64,000 bases of DNA from Salipiger marinus (GTDB lineage Bacteria > Pseudomonadota > Alphaproteobacteria > Rhodobacterales > Rhodobacteraceae), in contig NZ_FNEJ01000005.1 of assembly GCF_900100085.1 (NCBI RefSeq), positions 62,001 to 126,000 of the forward strand, given 5' to 3'. Positions 33,141-41,000 of the stretch are shown here, in pieces. Every line of letters begins with the position of its first letter. Position 1 is the stretch's first letter. Position numbers and translations under genes: made by a program. The notes under the pieces were generated by a model. The model saw only the letters and a list, made by a program, of their open reading frames with translations, searched no databases and was not told where the DNA came from.

Positions 33141-34216
33141 CAGATCCCCCAGACCGCAAAGAACACGGAAAACAGCGCATCCATCACGATCACCAGAAAG
33201 ATCGCGATCACCACCGCGCGCGAGGTGCGCAGGCCCAGCGATTCCGCGTCGCCCTTGACCTGAAACCCCTGATGGCAGCCCACCAGCGCGATGATCGCCG
33301 CAAAGACCGGCGCCTTGACCAGACCCACCAGCGCCTGCGCCGCGCTGACATCCGCCAGCATCTGGGTCCGGAACTGGCTGGGCGTGATGCCAAGCTCGAT
33401 CCACGCCATCAGCCCGCCGCCAAAAAGGCCCGACAGGCTGGCGACAAAGCCAAGGATCGGCAGCACGATCACCAGCGCCAGAAAGCGCGGCAGCACCAGC
33501 AGCGCGATAGGATCCAGCCCCAGCACGCGGATCGCGTCGATCTCTTCGCGCATTTTCATGGACCCGATGGCGGCGGTAAAGGTCGAGGCAGAGCGCCCGG
33601 CCACGATGATCGCGGTCAGCAGGATGCCAAGCTCGCGCAGGATCGACACGGCGATCAGATCGACGACAAAGACCTCTGCCCCGAACTGGCGCAGCTGTGC
33701 CGCGCCCTGAAACGCCAGCACGACCCCGATCAGGAAACCCATCAGCGCCACGATGGGCACGGCGTTCAGCCCGACCTCCTGCATGTGATGGACCAGTGCG
33801 GTCAGCCGCAGCCGCCGGGGCCGCAGCAGCAGGCCGGAAAGCCGCGCCATGACCAGCCCCAGAAAGCCAAGGCTTTCGCCGGTCGCCGCCAGCAGGCGGC
33901 CCACCGCCATGCCGACAGAGGCGAGCCCGTCCCCCGCGCGGTACCGCATCTTGCGGCGCGGCGCCTTGGCGGGGGCAGGCAGCGCGTCCTGCACGGTGCG
34001 CAGCAGCAGGGTCTGCGCGGCGTCGCCCCCGCCAAAAGCCCGGCCCGACGAGGCCAGAAGCCAAGCCCCGGCGGTATCAAGCGCCGTGACCGCCGACAGA
34101 TCGACCGCAACATCGGCCTTGGCCCGGCGCAGGCGCGCGCCGGTCTCGTCCAGGGTGCCGAGCGTGACCGGACCGGCAAGCGCCAGCGGAGCCTCACGGG
34201 ACGTGTCAGCCGCCAA
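33140..34216 (-). CDS. MlaE-family permease with N-terminal STAS domain
   Basis: A 358-residue fusion. Residues 1 to about 85 resemble a STAS domain (VAVDLSAVTALDTAGAWLLA), as in MlaB; the rest is an MlaE permease with VGLNAVPIVALMGFLIGVVLAFQ and MKMREEIDAIRVLGLDP signatures and five or six membrane segments. In E. coli Mla the STAS partner MlaB is a separate protein needed for complex assembly; here it is built in. The upstream small membrane-protein gene overlaps its start by 11 bp. Confidence 0.87.
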   Translation of the reverse strand: MAADTSREAPLALAGPVTLGTLDETGARLRRAKADVAVDLSAVTALDTAGAWLLASSGRAFGGGDAAQTLLLRTVQDALPAPAKAPRRKMRYRAGDGLASVGMAVGRLLAATGESLGFLGLVMARLSGLLLRPRRLRLTALVHHMQEVGLNAVPIVALMGFLIGVVLAFQGAAQLRQFGAEVFVVDLIAVSILRELGILLTAIIVAGRSASTFTAAIGSMKMREEIDAIRVLGLDPIALLVLPRFLALVIVLPILGFVASLSGLFGGGLMAWIELGITPSQFRTQMLADVSAAQALVGLVKAPVFAAIIALVGCHQGFQVKGDAESLGLRTSRAVVIAIFLVIVMDALFSVFFAVWGI

Positions 34217-34397
34217 CGCGCATCGCGCCCATGTTGCCCATCAGCCCGAACCCGTAAAGCAGCCAGATGATCACGAAGATCACCACGACCACGTTCAGGA
34301 TCTGCCTGATCTTGCGATCCATCGGGACATAGGTGTTGATCACCCACAGCCCCACACCCACCAGAACCAGCGTGACAACGAGATTGACAAGGGACAT
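34206..34397 (-). CDS. Small two-TM membrane protein (Thivi_2564-like)
   Basis: A 63-residue protein of two hydrophobic helices (LVNLVVTLVLVGVGLWVI; VVVVIFVIIWLLYGFGL) around VPMDRKIRQILN. It matches my memory of the Thivi_2564 small membrane family, with no known function. It is the first gene of the MCE operon, overlapping the STAS-MlaE gene, and a Crp/Fnr-type palindrome lies 175 bp upstream. Confidence 0.75.
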   Translation of the reverse strand: MSLVNLVVTLVLVGVGLWVINTYVPMDRKIRQILNVVVVIFVIIWLLYGFGLMGNMGAMRVGG

Positions 34398-34565
34398 GAC
34401 AAACCTTCCTGAAAGAGTGGCGCCGGTGCGGGGCCCGGACCCGGAGGAGGGATCCACGCCCGGCACCTGAGCGGAGCCTGCCTGCCGCAGCGCGGAGCAT
34501 CGCCCCTTTGCCTGCACGGCCTGCACCCCCGAAATCCCATCATCGCAGGCTGGGGCCACGCCGCA

Positions 34566-34579
34566 CTTACCTGGATCAG
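34566..34579. promoter_or_regulatory. Crp/Fnr-type palindrome 4
   Basis: CTTACCTGGATCAG, centre 175 bp before the first gene of the MCE operon. The 34398-34832 stretch (about 435 bp) holds no other gene; a weaker half-matching site, CTGATCCATGTTGT, lies at 34647-34660 toward the small plus-strand gene. Confidence 0.6.
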
Positions 34580-34832
34580 CCCGGATGCCGCAGGCCGGAA
34601 ACATCCTGTCCCCGGCTTTGGCTTTTGCCCCGTCGCGCCCCCGGGACTGATCCATGTTGTATCGCCCGTCAGGGGGGGCGCTACTGTCGGGCTGTGCGTT
34701 GCCGGTCCGACTCCCGTCGGGACGGTCCCGCCTGCGGAGATGCCGCAGCAGGGACCGCTGCCATTGCCACCGGAAAACGCCTGCTACCGATGCTGAGAAC
34801 GTTCTGAACACCTCGCTTCGAAAGGTCGATAC

Positions 34833-34988
34833 ATGGAAAAGAACAAGAAAAAGAAGGCCGCTTCCCTCACTCCGAAAAGCGTGAAGCAGCCAAGCGAATA
34901 CAAAACCCGTGAAGCCGCCAACAAACCGCAGGATGGCGAGTTTCTCAAGGCATTCGGCAACCGGAAAGTCCCGCCACGTAAAGGCTGA
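34833..34988 (+). CDS. Small very basic protein, 51 residues
   Basis: ATG 34833 to TGA 34988. The N-terminus is a lysine run (MEKNKKKKAAS) followed by PKSVKQPSEYKTREAANKPQ and FLKAFGNRKVPPRKG. The base composition, lower in GC than its surroundings, and the strong terminator directly behind it support a real gene. It looks like a disordered nucleic-acid-binding or ribosome-associated small protein. I do not recognise the family. Confidence 0.6.
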   Translation: MEKNKKKKAASLTPKSVKQPSEYKTREAANKPQDGEFLKAFGNRKVPPRKG

Positions 34989-34998
34989 CCCTGCCGGA

Positions 34999-35040
34999 CG
35001 GCTCCACCGCGGGTTCCCTCACGCGGTGGGGCCGATTTTT
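34999..35040 (+). terminator. Strong rho-independent terminator
   Basis: A 13-bp stem (CGGCTCCACCGCG with CGCGGTGGGGCCG, one U-G pair) with a 10-nt loop is followed by ATTTTT. It starts 11 bp after the small basic protein gene and its T run reaches the stop codon of the convergent glucan synthase gene. Confidence 0.85.
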
Positions 35041-38000
35041 CAGGGCTGGCTTGGGACCCGCCCTCCTCCCAGCGTCAGCACGAGATCCTGCCTGCCGGGA
35101 ACAAGCCGCAGCCGCAGCCGTCCGTTTTCGACCGCATGCGCGACACCGTTCAGCTGCGCGGATCCGGCGCCCGTTCCGGTCCCGCCGGGATTGTCGATGG
35201 TGATCGCAAGATGGGTCTGCCCCAGCCGCAGCGTGGCCGTGATCCGGGGCCAGTGTTTCGGAAAACACGGGGCAAGCACGATCTCCGGCCCCTCCCGCGT
35301 CAGCCCCAGCAGCCCTTCGATCCCGGCGCGATACATCCAGCCCGCAGAACCTGTATACCATGTCCAGCCGCCCCGGCCTTCGTGCGGCGCGGTGGAATAG
35401 ACGTCTGCCGCCACCACATAGGGTTCGACCTTGTAGCGCGCGGCCTCCTTTGCGGTCAGGGCGTGGTTGATCGGGTTGACCAGCGCGAACAGATCCCCCG
35501 CCGCATCGCCATCGCCCATGCGGCAACGCGCAAGGATCGCCCACATCGCGGCATGGCTGTATTGTCCGCCGTTTTCACGCAGCCCCGGCGGATAGCCCTT
35601 GATGTAACCGGGATCGAGCGGGGTGTTGTGGAAAGGCGGCGTGAACAGCAGGGCAAGGCCCGGATCGCGCCTGACCAGATGCTCGGTCATGCTGGCCATG
35701 GCCGTGGCCGCCCGCCCCGGATCCGCCGCACCCGACAGCACCGCCCATGACTGCGCGATGCTGTCGATCCGGCATTCTTCCGATGTAGCCGATCCCAGCG
35801 GCGTGCCGTCGTCGAAGGTGCCGCGCCGATACCATGCCCCATCCCAGGCGTCGCGTTCGATCGCCTGCACCAGCGCCGCGCGATGCGCGCTCCAGTGCCG
35901 CGCCCGTGCGGGATCGCGGTCTTTCGCCAGCGGGATCAGCGCGTCCAGCGTGGCGACCAGCAGCCAGCCCAGCCAGACCGAGGTGCCGCTGCCGCCTTCA
36001 CCCACCCGGTTCATGCCATCGTTCCAGTCACCGGTGCCGATCAGCGGCATGCCATTGGCGCCGGTCAGCGCAATCGCCTGATCGATGCCGCGCGCGCAAT
36101 GCTCGAATAGGCTGGCACGGGTTTCGGACACGGTGGGAAGGAAGAAATCGTCATGCGCCCCCGGCGGCAGCGCGGGGCCGTCCAGAAAGGGCAGCTCTTC
36201 GTCAAGGATCGTGGCATCCCCCGACACCGCCACATATTGCGCCACGCCGTAGCCCAGCCAGACCCGGTCATCCGAAATCCGCGTGCGCACCCCCTGCCCC
36301 GAATGCGGCAGCCACCAGTGCTGCACGTCGCCTTCGGGAAACTGCCGGGAGGCCGCGCGCAGCAGATGGGCGCGGGTCAGGTCGGGGCGCTGCGCGGTCA
36401 GGGCCATGCCGTCCTGCAGCTGGTCCCGGAAGCCATAGGCGCCGCTCGCCTGATAGAACCCGGCCCGCGCCCAGATCCGGCAGACAAGCGTCTGGTAGAG
36501 CAGCCAGCCGTTCAGCAGGATGTCCATCGCCCTGTCGGGCGAGGCGACCTGCACGCCGGACAGCAGATCCGTCCAGTGCTGCCGCACGGCGGCCAGCGTG
36601 GTGTCGGGATCGGTTGCGCGATGGCGCTCGATCAGCGCCTGCGCCGCCTCGGGCGCGGCGGCCTGCCCCAGCAGAAAGACCACCGTCGCCGTTTCGCCGG
36701 GGGCCAGCGTCACATGGCGCTGCAGGGCGGCACAGGGGTCAAGCGCGGGTCCGGTGCGCCCCGACAGGGGTGCTGCCCCGATGCCTGCGGGGGCGGCCAT
36801 GCTGCCCGCCGCACCCAGCACCTCTGTCCGGTCCGCGCTGAGGCTGGCACAGTCCGCGCCAAGATCGGCAAAGGCGACGCGGCCCGGAAAGGCCATGGCA
36901 AAGGGATTGCGGGCAAAAATCGCCCCCGTCACCGGATCGGCGGAGGTGACAAGATGGGCCGAGGTTGCGGCCCGCGACGGGCCAAGCACCCATTCGGCAT
37001 AGGCGGTGACGGTCAGCCTGCGCACGGTCTTGCCGGTGTTGCGCAGGGTCAGCTTGGTGATCTTGACCGGATCCTCCATCGGCACGAACTGCACCATCTC
37101 GGCGGCGATGTCCTGCGCGCCGTGTTCGAACCGGCTGTAGCCGAAGCCATGCCGCGCGACATAGGTGCCGCGCCCCCGGATCGGCAGCGCGGTCGGGGTC
37201 CAGAGCGCGCCGCTGTCGCTGTCGCGCAGATAGATCGCCTCGCCGGCGGGATCGCGGACCGGGTCGTTCGACCACGGCGTCAGGGTGTTTTCCCGGCTGT
37301 TTTCGGCCCAGACAGCACCGCTGCCCTCGGCAGAGACTTGAAAACCGAAAGACGGATTGGCGATGACGTTGATCCACGGCGCGGGGGTGGTCTGCCCGTC
37401 GCGCAGCACGGTGACATATTCGCGGCCATTCTCGGCAAAGCCGCCAGTGCCGTTGAAAAACTCCAGACCCTCGGTGCCGGTCGCGCTGGCATCCGCTTTC
37501 GCCTCGGGCAGGAGGGCCCGCGCGGCGGGCGTGTCCGGGCTCAGCGGTGCCCCGGGCGCCAGCGCGTCGATCTGGTCGCCGATGCTGCCCCGGCTGGCCA
37601 GCAGGATCACCCGGGCCACCCCGACCAGCATCGCGCGCTGCCCGGAGGTGACCAGATCGGCGCGCAGCACATGGATGGCGCCTTGGGCACCGCCCCGGGG
37701 CGCGTCGCTGCGGGGGCGCGACTGCGCGGAGCGCACGGCAACCTCGATGGCGATCTGCATGTCCTGAACGTAAGAGGCGGCGCGGTCGTTCAGGATGACC
37801 AGATCCACATCCAGCTGCCGCATCCGCAGGTATTCATGGGCGGCCAGAACCTCGTGCAGGGCGGCGGTATCCTCGGGGTCGCTGATCCGGAACAGCAGGA
37901 TCGGCAGATCGCCGGAAATGCCCATGGGCCAGAGCGACGATTGCAGATCCAGCCCGGCTTCGATCTGGCCTCCCGTGCCGCGCAGGCGCGGATCGTCGCG

Positions 38001-41000
38001 CAGGATCATGCCGCCAAGGCGCTGGAAATCGGCGGCGGCGGCGGAGCTGACGCCAAGATGGCGCAGCTGCACCTGACCTTGCGTCCAGGACAGGGTCACC
38101 GCGCGTTCAAAGGCGGACGGATCGCGGTGGCGATCCACCTGATCCAGCAGCGCGTCTGGCGTGGCGGCCACCACGGTCCAGAAGGTCACGCGGACCATCC
38201 CGCCAGAGGGCACAAGCACGCGGCGGCGCAGCGAAAACACCGGATCGAGCACGGTGCCGGTGGTGTCCGACAGCGGGCTTTGCAACATCGCCGCCGTGCC
38301 GATGTCGCGTCCGCGGCCAATGAACCGCGCCCGGTCGGTTTCATGCTGCAGGGGGGCTGTTTCCTTGCCCTCGACCACGGCGATATGCGCCGCCCAGACT
38401 TCGGGATCGGCGGGGGTGCGGCGGCGGCGGGTCGCGATGATGACGCCGAGTTCCGGCAGGAAATCGGTCACCACGAACAGCTTTGAAAAGGCCGGATGCG
38501 CCAGATCGGCGGCGGGCGGGGCCAGCACCAGTTCCGCATAGGAGGTGAGGTCGATCTCTCGCGCGCGGCCCCCGGTATTGGTCAGCGTGACGCGGCGCGC
38601 CTCGGCATCGTCCTCGGCAGAGACCACGACCTCGGTGGTCATGCTCAGCCGCCGCCCCTGATGCACGAAGCTTGCGTGATGTTCGCAGAAGGTGGCGGAA
38701 TGGCGGTCCGCATCGGCACCCGTGGGCTGCACCCCGGCGGACCAGAGCGCACCGGTCCTGACATCGCGGGCAAAGATGAACGACCCCAGCGTGTTCCGGG
38801 TCGGATCGGCGCGCCAGCGGGTGATGGCCAGATCGCGCCAGCGGCTGTAGCCGCCGCCGGTGGGGGTCAGCGCCACGCCATAGCTGCCATTCGACAGCAG
38901 ATGCCCGGTCGGCATGCCCTCAGCCGGGGCATCGAAGCGGCGCACCACCGGCGCGTCAGAGATCTCTGCCGCCGTCACCTGCACGGCGCCCGCGCGCGGC
39001 AGGGCGGCGGTGGCATCGCGCGGCACCCGTTCCTGCAGCAGCAGATCGACGGCCCGGATGATCGGTTCGGCATGAAACAGCGTCCGCAGCCGTCCGGCCT
39101 GAAGCGTGTTGGCGATGGCGGCGATGGTCATGCCCTGATGATGCGCCATGAAGCTTTGCACGATGGCATGATCCGCGTCGGCAGGCAGGCGCTTTGCGGT
39201 GAAATCCACCGCCTCGTAAAAGCCGAAGCGGCCCCCGGCGCCGATTTCGGCAAGCCGGTCGAAATTGCGCAGCGCCGCGCGCGGGTCCACCATGGTGGCA
39301 AGCCCGGTGGCATAGGGTGCGATGACCCGGTTTTCGTTCAGCCCCCGTTTCAGGCCAAGCCCGGGCACGCCGAAGTTGGAATACTGATAGGTCATTTCCA
39401 GATCACGGGCATTATAGGCGGATTCCGACACGCCCCATGGCATCGTATGCGCGGCGCCATAGGCGATCTGGCGCCTGACGATCAGCCGGTTGGTCTGTTC
39501 CAGCACCGACCCCGCCGGGGCCCGCATCACCAGCGACGGCATCAGATATTCGAACATGCTGCCCGACCATGAAATCAGCGCCGATCCGGCGCCGACCGGC
39601 GTTGCGGCGCGGCCCAGCCGGAACCAGTGCCGGGTCGGCACGTCGCCCTTGGCGATGGCAAAAAGGCTGGCCAGCCGCGCCTCGGAGGCAAGCAGGTCAT
39701 AACAGTTCGGATCGCGCGTGTTGGTGGAGACGGCAAAGCCGATGGACAGCAGCTTTTTCTCGGGGTCGAGCAGAAAGCCGAAATCCATCGACAGGGCAAG
39801 GCTGCGGGCGCGGTCCTCGACGCGGGCCAGATCCGGTGTGCTCTCGGCCGCCGTGTCTTCCAGATGGGCCGCGATGCAGTCCCGTAGGGCGGCGCACCAG
39901 AAGGCCAGATCGCTGTCCGGATCCTGCACGTGGGCCTTGGCCGCAGCGTCGCTGGCCATGGGCTGCAGCAGCGCAAAGCCATCGCCCCGCGCCATGGCGG
40001 CCTGCAGCCGCTCCAGCAGCGGCGACAGCTCGGCGGTCTGCGCCTGCTGTGCCAGCGCCAGCGCGTCGGACAGGCCCGCGCGGCGGGCGGGCTCGTCCAG
40101 CGGCCTGTCCTGCCAGTCCCGGCAGGCCTGCGCCACCGCGATCAGATGGCCCGCAAGGTTGCCGCTGTCCACCGAAGACACATAGGCCGGGTCCAGAACC
40201 TGCAGGTCGCGCGTGTCATGCCAGTTGTAAAGATGGCCGCGGAATTTCGGCATCCGCGCCAGCGTCGCCAGCGTCTGCTCCAGCCGGGTGACGGCGGCGG
40301 TCTGGCTGATCCAGCCCATGTCGCGGGCGACGGTGACGGACAGCAGATAAAGCCCGATATTGGTGGGCGAGGTGCGGTGAAACACGGTCGGAGCCGGGAT
40401 TTCCTGAAAGTTGTCAGGGGGCAGGAAGCTGTCGGTCTCGGTCACGAAGGTTTCGAAATAGCGCCATGTCCGACGGGCGATCAGACGCAGGGCCTGCGCC
40501 TCGGGCTGGCCCAGCGGCAGCGCGGCGCGGTCGCGCTGCGGCAGGCTGATGCGATGCGCGATGGCGGGGGCTGCAAGCCAAAGCAGCGCAAAGGGCACCA
40601 CCACCGGCCAGATGCCGGGATTGCGCGTCAGCGCCACGGCGCAGACGCCAAGCCCCAGCACCAGCCCCCCCGCCATCCGCAGATACTGGGCGGTCAGGCC
40701 GGGCCGGGCACTGGCACCGGTGGAGGCCGCAGTGACCCATTGCAGCAGATGCCGCCGGGTAACGCCCAGCCGGATCAGCGTGCGCAGGCAGGCATCCAGC
40801 ATCTGCCATGCCGTGTCAGGCAGGAACGTGGTGTTGAGCGCGATCTGCGCCAGCGCGCTGCGGGTTTCCGACAGCAGGGCCGCGACATGGCTGCGCGAGG
40901 TGATCCCGGCACGCCCCGGCAGGACGGCAAAGGGCAGGCCCAGCAGATGCGGCAGGGCCAGCATCGCCAGCACCGCCACCGTCCAGACCGCCGCCACCGG

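Noticed and set aside
34647-34660. CTGATCCATGTTGT as a ninth Crp/Fnr-type site
   Set aside because: One half-site matches only partly and the spacing to the small gene is about 180 bp, so I left it out of the motif set.
36153-38486. Long plus-strand frames opposite the glucan synthase (also 38496-39572, 39930-41936, 41937-43679)
   Set aside because: All are antisense to one clear 2817-residue coding frame and have shadow composition with no family similarity.
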